Source of the DNA: a virus
Strand: one strand, 5' to 3'
IMG/VR virus record: IMGVR_UViG_3300031857_001736
Location: 1 to 20,319 of that record
Length of the DNA: 20,319 nt
The notes under the pieces are model-generated. The model did no database searches, had not been told where the DNA came from, and saw nothing but the letters and a program-made list of their open reading frames with translations. This document shows positions 1 to 6,207 of the stretch, piece after piece; position 1 is the first letter of the stretch, and each line of letters begins with the position of its first letter. A program made the position numbers and the translations under genes.

Positions 1-3
1 TGC

Positions 4-30
4 TACAATTAGCTGTGCTATAGTAACACC
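4..30 (+). promoter_or_regulatory. possible -10-like elements directly upstream of the first gene
   Basis: Two -10-like hexamers are visible, TACAAT at 4-9 and TATAGT at 19-24. No Shine-Dalgarno stands before the ATG at 31. If TATAGT is used, transcription would start near the ATG and give a leaderless or very short-leader message. A -35 element would lie outside the window, so this is a weak call. Confidence 0.25.
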
Positions 31-915
31 ATGAGCAACATCACAAACAAACACAATCTGCCTCAAACTCTAGTTAATCTCGCCAAGCGGGACAACTATA
101 GCCGAGGCAATGCCCGCATCTCTGTGACGCAGCTAATCGGCTCGCCACGGATTCGTATTCTGACAGCAGAGAAACAAGCCGAGATCGTTACTGACGTATC
201 GGAAAGCCTGTGGTCCCTGCTTGGCCGCGCCTTGCACTCCGTTGTGGAGCAAGGGGCAGACGAAACAAACATCCCAGAAGAACGCCTGTTCACCGAGGTC
301 TTAGGATGGCGCCTCAGCGGTGGCGTTGACCTTCAACTCCTTGGCAACAACTCAGACGGCGCACGACAGGTGGGCGTGTCTGATTACAAGATGACAACCG
401 CATGGGCGGTCATGAACCCCAAGCCAGATTGGGAGCGCCAGCTTAATTGCTACGCCTACCTAATCGAGAAAGAGAAAGGCTGGGAGGTAACAGACCTCAC
501 CATCAATGCCGTTGTGCGTGATTGGTCCAGACATGAAGCAGCGCGGCGCGAAGGCTATCCGCAAGCCCCGCTTGTTGTTCTGCCCCAAACACTATGGTCA
601 TTCAAAGCCCGCGAGGAATACGTCACCGAGCGGATCAAGATACACCAAGAGGCAGAGCGCGCCTTCGATTGGGGCGAGGCGATGACGTATTGCTCCGACG
701 AAGAACGCTGGTTCAAGCCGGGCAAACTCGCCGTCATGAAGGAAGGGCGGGTCAAAGCGTTGAAGCTATTCGACATCAATGAAAGGGAGCAAGCAGAAGC
801 CTATGCTACAGAAAATAAAGCCACAGTTACAGAACGCCCTGGCGAAAATACGAGATGCGAAAACTTCTGTCAGGTCGCGCAATGGTGCGATCAGTTCAAG
901 CGTCTTCAGGAATGA
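31..915 (+). CDS. PD-(D/E)XK nuclease, RecB/Cas4-like with probable Fe-S cysteine cluster
   Basis: The 294-residue protein shows the order of motifs expected of RecB/Cas4-type nucleases: a helix with GRALHSVVE (His69), a GGVDL strand (Asp100), VSDYKM (Asp118 and Lys120, the D-x-K catalytic pair) and the following QLNCYAYL helix (Gln137, Tyr141). Four cysteines (221, 276, 280, 286) are placed as in Cas4/AddB-type enzymes, where one upstream Cys and a C-terminal C-x3-C-x5-C cluster hold an Fe-S centre. The likely role is DNA end-processing exonuclease in phage replication or recombination, possibly working with the ERF protein at 6822. No ribosome-binding site precedes the ATG. Family assignment is by motif reading; the exact subfamily and substrate are unknown. 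Confidence 0.8.
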   Translation: MSNITNKHNLPQTLVNLAKRDNYSRGNARISVTQLIGSPRIRILTAEKQAEIVTDVSESLWSLLGRALHSVVEQGADETNIPEERLFTEVLGWRLSGGVDLQLLGNNSDGARQVGVSDYKMTTAWAVMNPKPDWERQLNCYAYLIEKEKGWEVTDLTINAVVRDWSRHEAARREGYPQAPLVVLPQTLWSFKAREEYVTERIKIHQEAERAFDWGEAMTYCSDEERWFKPGKLAVMKEGRVKALKLFDINEREQAEAYATENKATVTERPGENTRCENFCQVAQWCDQFKRLQE

Positions 916-1009
916 CACAGCGGCAGCAGCGATAGCCCTTCTAATGATCTTCCTCGGGGGATTCTTTGGTGGTCTGGCTGCGGCACTACTTGTTCGGTGG
1001 ATCTCATGA
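779..1009 (+). CDS. small single-pass membrane protein, overlapping the nuclease gene
   Basis: The first half of this up to 76-residue frame lies out of frame inside the nuclease gene. The last 30 codons lie in the gap after it and encode a hydrophobic stretch (IALLMIFLGGFFGGLAAALL) followed by RWIS. The N-terminal part is very basic (many Lys, Arg, Gln), so a cytoplasmic basic tail plus one C-terminal transmembrane helix is likely. The stop forms an ATGA overlap with the next gene at 1006, which supports real translation. The start is uncertain: ATG 779 or ATG 803, neither with a good Shine-Dalgarno. A holin-like or other membrane role is possible but not shown. Confidence 0.5.
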   Translation: MKGSKQKPMLQKIKPQLQNALAKIRDAKTSVRSRNGAISSSVFRNDTAAAAIALLMIFLGGFFGGLAAALLVRWIS

Positions 1010-1248
1010 GGGTCACTAAACAAGTCCGTGATTATATAAGCCTTGCCACTAAAGAATTAGATGAGCTTGGTCTGGAATGGACCGTTGAAATAGACAGCCG
1101 ACATTCCCGCCTGATCTACGTTGTTGGTGGCAGAACATTAGTGACGGGCATAAGTAACTCCCCCTCCGACAAGAGGGCGGCGCTTAATCTAAGAACGCAA
1201 GTCAGAATCGCAGTAAAACAAGAGATGGAAAGACAGCAATGCAGATAA
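1006..1248 (+). CDS. small phage protein, possibly HicA-like dsRBD fold
   Basis: I chose ATG 1006 because it overlaps the upstream stop as ATGA; an in-frame GTG at 997 is the alternative. The 80-residue product has an N-terminal helix, then strands around EWTVEIDSRHSRLIYVVGG and a segment of the type SPSDKRAALNLRTQVR. This resembles small phage proteins with a HicA/dsRBD-like layout (helix, three strands with a His, conserved S-x-D-x-R-A, helix). No antitoxin-like HicB partner is adjacent, so a toxin role is not implied. Recognition is by pattern only. Confidence 0.6.
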   Translation: MRVTKQVRDYISLATKELDELGLEWTVEIDSRHSRLIYVVGGRTLVTGISNSPSDKRAALNLRTQVRIAVKQEMERQQCR

Positions 1249-1616
1249 AAGAACAACCCACCACACCGATTGATTGGGACAAGCCTATCGAAACCACAGA
1301 AGGTCTTCCGGCACGCCTTATTTCCACACTTCCGGCACGCCTTCTTTCCACAGATTACCGAATTGGCGAAAAGTCTTTCATGGTGGTCCAAATAGAACAT
1401 CCTAGTGGAAGTCAAGCGCGCATATTTCATGAAAATGGAATCCCTTACTTGGCTTACCCAGGGAAAATCCGCAACCGCAAAACCAAACACGAAGGGTGGG
1501 TGGTCATTTTTCCAGATCGGTGGGCTGGAATGATTTGGAGAAGCAAGGAAGACGCTCAACGTCACGGAGACACAAAACACGCCATTGATATCGTAAAGAT
1601 TGAATGGGAGGAATGA
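1239..1616 (+). CDS. phage protein of unknown function with an internal 8-residue duplication
   Basis: The 125-residue product overlaps the preceding gene by 10 bp. It opens with PIDWDKPIETTEGLPARL, a style common in phage proteins that carry a short beta-rich domain (strands near FMVVQIEH and QARIFHENG). Residues 23-38 contain a tandem duplication, LPARLIST followed by LPARLLST, caused by a 24 bp direct repeat at 1305-1352. The C-terminus (KHAIDIVKIEWEE) is acidic and ends just before the next start. I recognise no catalytic motif and assign no function. Confidence 0.65.
   Translation: MQIKEQPTTPIDWDKPIETTEGLPARLISTLPARLLSTDYRIGEKSFMVVQIEHPSGSQARIFHENGIPYLAYPGKIRNRKTKHEGWVVIFPDRWAGMIWRSKEDAQRHGDTKHAIDIVKIEWEE
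1305..1352. repeat. 24 bp perfect-length tandem duplication inside a gene
   Basis: 1305-1328 and 1329-1352 are two copies of a 24 bp unit beginning CTTCCGGCACGCCTT, with a single difference (A versus C at unit position 16). It keeps the reading frame and adds eight residues to the protein encoded at 1239-1616. It looks like a recent slippage or duplication. Confidence 0.9.
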
Positions 1617-1618
1617 TC

Positions 1619-1870
1619 ATGCAGATAGAAGCATCCGACACCAGCAGCACCACGGCGGAAGTCACTCGAATGAAAGCCGAATTGATCCTCCTTCTCACAG
1701 AGAACGGAACGCTAAGATCAATCCTCAAAGAATGTGCTGATGACCTGGAGGATGAAATAACAGACAGATTCCGTGGCAGTCAGAACATCTATCCAGATGA
1801 GATGCGTAGGTTTGATCGAGACATGGAGCCAGTAAAGAAAGCGCGTGAGGCGCTGGGAGAAAAGGAATGA
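1619..1870 (+). CDS. small coiled-coil phage protein, first of the linker-joined cassette
   Basis: Three in-frame ATGs exist (1604, 1613, 1619). GGGAGG at 1606-1611 is best spaced for ATG 1619, while ATG 1613 makes an ATGA overlap with the previous stop. From 1619 the product has 83 residues, is mostly helical (VTRMKAELILLLTENGTLRSILKECADDLEDEI) and resembles phage proteins of the 'NxxLRxxLxECxDDLE' type seen in early accessory regions. It ends in EALGEKE, encoded by the shared linker, and the next ATG overlaps its stop. Function unknown. Confidence 0.6.
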   Translation: MQIEASDTSSTTAEVTRMKAELILLLTENGTLRSILKECADDLEDEITDRFRGSQNIYPDEMRRFDRDMEPVKKAREALGEKE

Positions 1871-2445
1871 CACAAGAAGAACTCGACGCCGTGCTGGCGG
1901 ATCATGAGCTATGGCTGGGAGAGAAGGGTGGAAAACGCGCCAACCTCTATGGAGCCAAGCTAGACTTCGCTGATCTGACAGGTGCCAACCTGTGCGGTGC
2001 CAACCTCAATGCCACCAACCTTCATCGCGCCAAGATGAGAAACGCCGACCTCAATGGCGCCAGCCTTAACGGTGCGAACCTATACGGGGCTGACCTTACC
2101 CGCGCCAATCTTTGTGGCGTTGGCTTCTATGATGCCATCCTCACCCGCGCCAAACTTGACGGCGCAGATCTTACTGATGCCAGTTTCCAAGGCGCAGAGA
2201 TAGAAGGAGGAAGAAAAGTTATCCAGTTGCTCCGCCGTGCCATGCGTAGTGACGGGCAGGAATTGTTTTTGTGGCAAGGCATGGACGGGTTCTACATTAA
2301 ATCCGGGCAGATGATCTTGCCGATTGAGGAAGCCGAACCCTTTTGGGAAGAAACAAGGGGAGGCACCCCTCTTGGAGATGAGTGCTTGGACATTGTTGAT
2401 ATGTTTAAGAAAGCAATCGCCCGCGCGCTGGGAGAAAAGGAATGA
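1867..2445 (+). CDS. pentapeptide-repeat protein
   Basis: Residues about 25-113 are consecutive pentapeptide repeats of the A(D/N)LxX type (for example ANLYG AKLDF ADLTG ANLCG ANLNA), roughly 17-18 of them, enough for a right-handed quadrilateral beta-helix. An N-terminal helical cap (MTQEELDAVLADHELWLGEKGG) precedes them. A C-terminal domain of about 80 residues (from RKVIQLLRR onward) is not repeat-like and ends in ARALGEKE. Some pentapeptide proteins such as Qnr and MfpA mimic DNA and bind gyrase; whether this one does is unknown. Its place beside a Lar-like gene fits an accessory or anti-host role, but that is inference. Confidence 0.9.
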   Translation: MTQEELDAVLADHELWLGEKGGKRANLYGAKLDFADLTGANLCGANLNATNLHRAKMRNADLNGASLNGANLYGADLTRANLCGVGFYDAILTRAKLDGADLTDASFQGAEIEGGRKVIQLLRRAMRSDGQELFLWQGMDGFYIKSGQMILPIEEAEPFWEETRGGTPLGDECLDIVDMFKKAIARALGEKE

Positions 2446-2768
2446 AAAAGAAACCATGCCCATTCTGCGGTGGCAAACGCCTATCAATAACGAAATCGGA
2501 TTGCACTTGGCATGATCCTCCTGTCGCATATGCCGTGTCATGCGCTGGTGGTGACTGCCACGGACACATCTTCGCCCTTGGTCATGACCTATTCAAGACT
2601 GAAGAGGAAGCGATTGAGGCTTGGAATGAACGGGCTGAAACGGCAGAAATTAGAAAGCTAAGAGGGGCGTTGCTTGCGATTAAGGCGCACACAAAAGACG
2701 CTCGCCCCATGACATACATGGATCAACTTTTCCAAATCGCCCGCGCGGCGCTGGGAGAAAAGGAGTGA
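2442..2768 (+). CDS. Lar-like restriction-alleviation family protein
   Basis: The 108-residue protein begins KKKPCPFCGGKRL (Cys6 and Cys9), has a second Cys pair (SCAGGDC, Cys34 and Cys39) and then the helix EEEAIEAWNER, the usual layout of the Lar family: a small zinc-ribbon followed by 'EAIxAWNxR'. In the Rac prophage, Lar modulates EcoKI restriction; many phage homologues are only assumed to do so. The tail after residue 65 is a coiled-coil-like extension ending ARAALGEKE from the shared linker. It starts in an ATGA overlap with the pentapeptide gene. Confidence 0.8.
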   Translation: MKKKPCPFCGGKRLSITKSDCTWHDPPVAYAVSCAGGDCHGHIFALGHDLFKTEEEAIEAWNERAETAEIRKLRGALLAIKAHTKDARPMTYMDQLFQIARAALGEKE

Positions 2769-3016
2769 GCGACACAAGCACAAAGCGCGCGGAAGAAATA
2801 GCGTATAACCTCCAATTATCCGGGGTCAGCGGGTCAACTTGGAGGGCGACTGAGGTAGATGCTTCAAATATGTTAAGATCTTTAGCAGCGGAACGTGACG
2901 CTCTGCGGGCGGAACGGGATATGCTGAAGCGTGACAACGAAATAATGGTGGGAATGATAAATGACATGGCAACCATAGTCATCAAAGCCCGAGCGGCGCT
3001 GGGAGAAAAGAAATGA
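2765..3016 (+). CDS. small coiled-coil protein of unknown function (GTG start)
   Basis: The start is GTG 2765, overlapping the upstream TGA (GTGA), with the linker's AAGGA just upstream. The 83-residue product has an N-terminal region with a W-containing segment (SGSTWRATEVDASNMLRSLAAERD) and a heptad-rich stretch LRAERDMLKRDNEIMVGMI. It ends KARAALGEKK. This composition is typical of phage accessory proteins of unknown function. Confidence 0.6.
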   Translation: MSDTSTKRAEEIAYNLQLSGVSGSTWRATEVDASNMLRSLAAERDALRAERDMLKRDNEIMVGMINDMATIVIKARAALGEKK

Positions 3017-3095
3017 CAGACATCGCAGATAAAATCTATGCCGCCACCGGCCTGACGCTCAACGCAGAGGCAGCGGCAAAGGTTGGGCATATGAT
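3013..3095 (+). repeat. 5' end of gene duplicated at 3417-3499
   Basis: This 83 bp segment aligns without gaps to 3417-3499 with roughly 13 differences, several of them synonymous. It covers the start codon and the first 28 codons; similarity fades after ATGAT. Confidence 0.85.
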
Positions 3096-3417
3096 ACGGC
3101 TGGCGCGGCAGGAAGCCGCCGACGAAATCGAAAAACTGCGGGCTGAGAACGCGAAACTCGCCGCCTCAAACCATGCCTACCTATCGGACTACCAAGAAGC
3201 CAGAGGTGAAATAGAAAAGCTGCGCGCGGCGCTGAAAACCGCCCGGCGCAATGCGCTGAAAGAAGCGGCGCAAATGGCGTCCAATCGTGCTGCGGCTTGG
3301 GCAGAAGACGCTATTGGCAAGTTTTTAGAAACAAAATGGGATTACGAAAGCCGCGCTGAAGCCGGAGAAGAAATTGCTTCCGCTATTCTTGCCCGCGCGG
3401 CGCTGGGAGAAAAGTAA
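3013..3417 (+). CDS. coiled-coil accessory protein, paralogue of the next gene
   Basis: The 134-residue product starts with TDIADKIYAATGLTLNAEAAA, nearly identical to the start of the neighbour at 3417. It then runs into a long coiled coil (DEIEKLRAENAKLAAS, then GEIEKLRAALKTARR) and a helical C-terminal part ending ARAALGEK. The N-terminal 28 residues are shared at DNA level (about 84 percent by eye over 83 bp), so the pair arose by partial duplication or by recombination between related cassettes. Function unknown. Confidence 0.65.
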   Translation: MTDIADKIYAATGLTLNAEAAAKVGHMIRLARQEAADEIEKLRAENAKLAASNHAYLSDYQEARGEIEKLRAALKTARRNALKEAAQMASNRAAAWAEDAIGKFLETKWDYESRAEAGEEIASAILARAALGEK

Positions 3418-3499
3418 TGAGCGAGATCGCCGATAAAATTTACGCCGCCACCGGACTGACGCTCGGCGCAGAGGCAGCGGCAAAGATTGGACAGATGAT
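3417..3499 (+). repeat. second copy of the duplicated 5' segment
   Basis: Partner of 3013-3095. Beyond 3499 the two genes diverge until the linker at their 3' ends. Confidence 0.85.
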
Positions 3500-3674
3500 C
3501 CAGCAAGCCAAGCGCGATGCGCTGGCAGAAGCAGCGCGTAGAGTAGAGATAATGTGGTTGATGTTCCGCGAAAAAGACAATGGCGCAAGCGATTGGATAT
3601 TCCGCGCTCACGATGACATTCCAACGGGTGATGATTTCGTTGCCGAAATCCGCGCGCTGGGAGAAAAGGAATGA
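3417..3674 (+). CDS. small accessory protein, paralogue of 3013 at its N-terminus
   Basis: The ATG at 3417 shares one base with the upstream TAA (TAATG). The 85-residue protein begins SEIADKIYAATGLTLGAEAAA, matching the preceding gene, and then diverges (RDALAEAARRVEIMWLMFREKDNGASDWIFRAHDD). It lacks the long coiled coil of its paralogue but ends in the same linker-coded RALGEKE. The mosaic of shared start, unique middle and shared end is best explained by cassette recombination. Function unknown. Confidence 0.65.
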   Translation: MSEIADKIYAATGLTLGAEAAAKIGQMIQQAKRDALAEAARRVEIMWLMFREKDNGASDWIFRAHDDIPTGDDFVAEIRALGEKE

Positions 3675-3880
3675 GCGAACTTCGAGTGGTCACTGGCCGC
3701 GCCTCAGATTGGAGCGGCCTATGGATCGCCGCCGTCTTGCTTGACAACACGGTCATGACGATTGGCTATGAGGAAACACAAGAAGAAGCATTGGCATGGG
3801 GGCAGAAAGCTATGGAAGCCCGCGCATGGGAGGGCGATAACAAAGACCCACCGGATTACTATGAAAGGAAAAAGCAATGA
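3671..3880 (+). CDS. small phage protein of unknown function
   Basis: The 69-residue product starts in an ATGA overlap with the linker copy at 3657. It has a beta-like N-terminal half (LRVVTGRASDWSGLWIAAVLLDNTVMTIGY) and an acidic helix (ETQEEALAWGQKAMEARAWEG). The end (DYYERKKQ) lacks the LGEKE linker, so this junction uses a different sequence (GAAAGGAAAAAGCAATGA) for the next start. No known motif. Confidence 0.55.
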   Translation: MSELRVVTGRASDWSGLWIAAVLLDNTVMTIGYEETQEEALAWGQKAMEARAWEGDNKDPPDYYERKKQ

Positions 3881-4248
3881 CCGACATCGTGGAACGGCTT
3901 CGCTCCGTGGCACACACATACGATGAGTATGGTGTGCATTCTGAGATTGAACTAGAGGCAGCAAAAGAAATCGCAAGGCTCCGCAAGAACTTCGCCACGG
4001 CTGAACATGAGATGAAGGTGGCAGACCAGAACCGCATGTTCTTTCAGAAAGAATATGAACGGTGGATGAGCATGGCTCAGGAGATGAACGCTTATTCAGT
4101 TAGATTAGAGACAGCCATATACAATTACGTCAACACAGTAATGTATTGCGAAGGCGTGACATTTATTGATGGCCTTGATGATGAGTGGGCGAAGTTGATA
4201 TGCGATGTCTGGAAAGAGCAGCGCAAGAAGATGGAGGAAAAGGAATGA
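3877..4248 (+). CDS. phage protein of the 'DIVERLR' coiled-coil type, unknown function
   Basis: The 123-residue protein opens MTDIVERLRSVAHTYDEYG, then IELEAAKEIARLRKNFATAE, a pattern found in many small phage proteins that pair a 'DIVERLR' helix with an 'EAAxEIxRLR' heptad. A middle aromatic region (MFFQKEYERWMSMAQEMNAY) and a C-terminal part ending QRKKMEEKE follow. The stop overlaps the next ATG (ATGA), with AGGAAAAGG as ribosome-binding site. Confidence 0.6.
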   Translation: MTDIVERLRSVAHTYDEYGVHSEIELEAAKEIARLRKNFATAEHEMKVADQNRMFFQKEYERWMSMAQEMNAYSVRLETAIYNYVNTVMYCEGVTFIDGLDDEWAKLICDVWKEQRKKMEEKE

Positions 4249-4622
4249 TCAAGCTTGCAATGCAGATTCGTGAAGGCGCGTATTACCGGACGCGGGGCGG
4301 CGATGTTGTTGGGCCGATGCAACCAAGCAAGCGTGAAAAACTCGGTGGTTGGATTGGTATTGATCACTCTTGGTATGAGGATGGTCGTTTCCTCAATAGC
4401 GGCGCGCAACATATACTCGACCTAATCTCCGAAGTCTATGTCAGCGACACGCCGCCTGATGCGCCATTGCCTGACATTATCACAGATCAGCCATGCAAAA
4501 CCCTGCGCGATGAATTTGCGATGGCACTAATGAAGGCGGATGATTTTATGGTTGGCTTCAAAGAACACGCGGAGCAGTTATACCGCGCAGCCGATGCAAT
4601 GATGGAGGCGCGGAAGAAGTGA
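4245..4622 (+). CDS. phage protein of unknown function
   Basis: I place the start at ATG 4245, in an ATGA overlap with the upstream stop and behind AGGAAAAGG, rather than at an in-frame codon at 4185 inside the previous gene. The resulting 125-residue protein begins IKLAMQIREGAYYRTRGGDVVGPMQP, suggestive of a small beta domain of the kind that reads 'YRTRDGxxxGP'. It continues through WIGIDHSWYEDGRFL to a helical C-terminus. The stop overlaps the GTG of the next small gene. Function unknown. Confidence 0.6.
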   Translation: MIKLAMQIREGAYYRTRGGDVVGPMQPSKREKLGGWIGIDHSWYEDGRFLNSGAQHILDLISEVYVSDTPPDAPLPDIITDQPCKTLRDEFAMALMKADDFMVGFKEHAEQLYRAADAMMEARKK

Positions 4623-4777
4623 GCGACGAACAACTAGCGCGCGCGGAAATGTTGCGCGCCGCCACCGAAATCGAAAAGCTGCGCGCTGCTGTGCAGGATT
4701 TGGCAAAGCACATCTGGCGCGGCGATTGGGATAAGCTGAAGCCGGAAACACGCGAGTTGCTGGGAGAAAAACAATGA
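4619..4777 (+). CDS. 52-residue coiled-coil micro-protein (GTG start)
   Basis: This short frame fills the gap between two neighbours exactly. GTG 4619 overlaps the upstream TGA, and its own TGA at 4775-4777 overlaps the next ATG at 4774. The product is helical (LARAEMLRAATEIEKLRAAVQDLAKHIWRG, shown here in part) and ends ELLGEKQ from the seventh copy of the linker. The EIEKLRAA heptad echoes the protein at 3013. Double overlap plus linker make translation likely despite the size. Confidence 0.6.
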   Translation: MSDEQLARAEMLRAATEIEKLRAAVQDLAKHIWRGDWDKLKPETRELLGEKQ

Positions 4778-4968
4778 GGTGGAAGGCAATAGACAAGACC
4801 GATTGGCATAGGGTGTTCGCTTGGGTTCCTGTGGAGACCGTATGCAAGACTGTAGTTTGGCTTGAGTGGGTTGAATACAGAGACAAGAGCTGGGAGCGAA
4901 CCGATCTTGGAAATGTTTATCGCAGGCCCGCTGAGTATAGGTTGATAGATGGGGGAGAGAAAGAATGA
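4774..4968 (+). CDS. small Trp-rich phage protein of unknown function
   Basis: The 64-residue product contains WHRVFAWVPVETVCKTVVWL and ends YRLIDGGEKE. The pattern 'W-x-VFAWxPV...VWLEWVE...YR' is common among short phage proteins near replication genes, with no known function. The start is an ATGA overlap; the stop overlaps the next ATG, with GGGGGAGAGAAAG as a strong ribosome-binding site for the secreted protein that follows. Confidence 0.6.
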   Translation: MRWKAIDKTDWHRVFAWVPVETVCKTVVWLEWVEYRDKSWERTDLGNVYRRPAEYRLIDGGEKE

Positions 4969-5471
4969 AACGGATTATCTTGGCTGCTGCGTTATCGCTT
5001 GGCATATCGGTTCCGGCACTATCGCAAAATTCTGCCACCCTAGAACAGCGAGGGCATTGGAGTTCTTTCGTGGCAAGGACGCCAAGCAATTCTGTTGTCT
5101 GTGGGATTGATGTGATTGACCCGAATGACGGGCGGCACCTCATGATCAAGTGGTTCCAGGGATCAGACAGAATCATCTTCCATGCGGTCCATCCAAGGTG
5201 GAACGTGACGCCGGGCAGGATAGTGGCTGTGTCCTTTCAGGTGGATGGGTATGAAAACTGGTCTGCAAATGCCAACGCCGTAAACAACAAGTCCCTTGAA
5301 TGGCACATCTCGTCTCGCTTTATCGGGCGGTTTGAGAATCAGTTTCGACTCGGGCAGAGGATGTTCCTGGGATTCCCCGGTGCGGGTGAACCCTCCTGGA
5401 CCATCTCTCTTCTCGGGACAAACGCTATTGTTAATTCCCTCGTTGACTGCATGAAGTCTGTGGGGAATTGA
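4965..5471 (+). CDS. secreted/periplasmic protein of unknown function
   Basis: Residues 1-21 are a classic signal peptide (positively charged KR, a hydrophobic stretch, then ALSQ), so the mature part is probably periplasmic. The remaining roughly 147 residues look beta-rich with one Cys near the start (VVCGID) and one near the end (VDCMKS), well placed for a disulfide. No catalytic motif is recognised. It sits directly before the cell-wall hydrolase, whose ATG shares one base with its stop. It may therefore belong to host lysis or envelope interaction (inference from position). Confidence 0.65.
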   Translation: MKRIILAAALSLGISVPALSQNSATLEQRGHWSSFVARTPSNSVVCGIDVIDPNDGRHLMIKWFQGSDRIIFHAVHPRWNVTPGRIVAVSFQVDGYENWSANANAVNNKSLEWHISSRFIGRFENQFRLGQRMFLGFPGAGEPSWTISLLGTNAIVNSLVDCMKSVGN

Positions 5472-5902
5472 TGAAGGCGATCTTCCTTGCTGTTGCGCTA
5501 ACCGTCATGGCGCCTGTCGCCCATGCTGCGGATCAGCGGGATTGCATCGCCAGGGCTATCTACTGGGAGGCGCGCGGTCTGTCTGATGATGGACAACGGG
5601 CCGTGGCTGAGGTTGTCTGGAATAGAGTCAGACATCCAGCGTTCCCCAAAACTCCATGCGCCGTGGTCTATCAGCGCACGAGGAATGTATGTCAGTTTTC
5701 GTGGGTCTGCACGAGATCCAAGAATATCAGGCCCCCTAATAATTCTGCTTGGCAATCAGCTTATCGCATTGCCGGGGAACAACCAGGGAACCTGACCAAG
5801 GGTGCTATCTATTTCCATGCAAAGCGTCACCGCGTTAGGTGGCGTCACCTGTTGGAGGTGGCAGAAATAGACAGCCAAGTCTTTTACACAAACAGGAGAT
5901 AG
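5471..5902 (+). CDS. secreted cell-wall hydrolase, SleB (Hydrolase_2) family; probable endolysin
   Basis: The best start is ATG 5471, overlapping the upstream TGA and following GGGGA. Residues 1-20 form a signal peptide ending AHAA. The mature protein carries the SleB-type signature: CIARAIYWEARGLSDDGQ (Glu33 is the expected catalytic acid), AVAEVVWNRV, CQFSW and GAIYFHA. Family members cleave peptidoglycan, as in spore germination and phage or alphaproteobacterial lysis. At 143 residues it is essentially the catalytic domain alone. A Sec-exported endolysin could act without a holin for release. Four cysteines (25, 63, 74, 80) may stabilise it in the periplasm. Confidence 0.85.
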   Translation: MKAIFLAVALTVMAPVAHAADQRDCIARAIYWEARGLSDDGQRAVAEVVWNRVRHPAFPKTPCAVVYQRTRNVCQFSWVCTRSKNIRPPNNSAWQSAYRIAGEQPGNLTKGAIYFHAKRHRVRWRHLLEVAEIDSQVFYTNRR

Positions 5903-5904
5903 AG

Positions 5905-6198
5905 ATGACTACCGAAGAAAAGGCGAAGCTTATTGCTGGTGTCCTGAAGGCATCCGGCGATCTGAAGGGGGCCAAGCTTAGGATTATGCTTGAACTCTAT
6001 ACTGCCACAGAAACACCGTTGATCAATGTCCTTGCTACAGGATGCGGCTTCACCGCCCCGGCAATCTCTCGGGCTATTGATGAACTCGAATTATCTGGAC
6101 TTGCACGGCGCAAGCGGGACGAAAAGAAAGATCGTCGCCGGGTGTATGTTCATATCACGGCCAAGGGTAAGAACGCCCTTGATAAGATTCTGGCATAG
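5905..6198 (+). CDS. MarR-like winged-helix regulator
   Basis: ATG 5905 follows AGGAGAT, so I prefer it to upstream in-frame codons inside the hydrolase gene. The 97-residue protein has a winged-helix layout: helices at 5-35, a recognition helix around 47-66 (GCGFTAPAISRAIDELELSGL) and a wing 68-84 (ARRKRDEKKDRRRVYVHI). It ends with the usual 'TAKGKNALDKIL' helix of MarR proteins. It is shorter than free-living MarR proteins and lacks most of the dimerisation helices. It may regulate the recombination genes downstream, which is inference. Confidence 0.75.
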   Translation: MTTEEKAKLIAGVLKASGDLKGAKLRIMLELYTATETPLINVLATGCGFTAPAISRAIDELELSGLARRKRDEKKDRRRVYVHITAKGKNALDKILA

Positions 6199-6207
6199 GA
6201 GAAACCC

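Larger units (their letters stand above)
1841..4777 (+). repeat. dispersed linker repeat at gene junctions (seven copies; C-terminal LGEK plus RBS)
   Basis: Core CTGGGAGAAAA occurs at 1853-1863, 2428-2438, 2751-2761, 2999-3009, 3403-3413, 3657-3667 and 4760-4770. Five copies are preceded by a GC-rich arm of the type GCCCGCGCGGCG. All are followed within a few bases by an overlapping stop/start (ATGA, GTGA or TAATGA). Each copy codes for the end of the upstream protein (ALGEKE, ALGEKK, ALGEK or LLGEKQ) and places GGGAG/AAGG at ribosome-binding distance from the next start. Weaker relatives without the arm end the genes at 4248 (MEEKE) and 4968 (GGEKE). Confidence 0.9.

Noticed and set aside
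4634-5176. Minus-strand frame of 180 codons opposite the secreted protein
   Set aside because: It lies antisense to three tightly coupled plus-strand genes, has no recognisable domain and a composition typical of a shadow frame.
5839-5904. Longer N-terminus for the MarR-like protein
   Set aside because: The extra codons are read within the hydrolase gene and are not MarR-like; ATG 5905 has a good ribosome-binding site.
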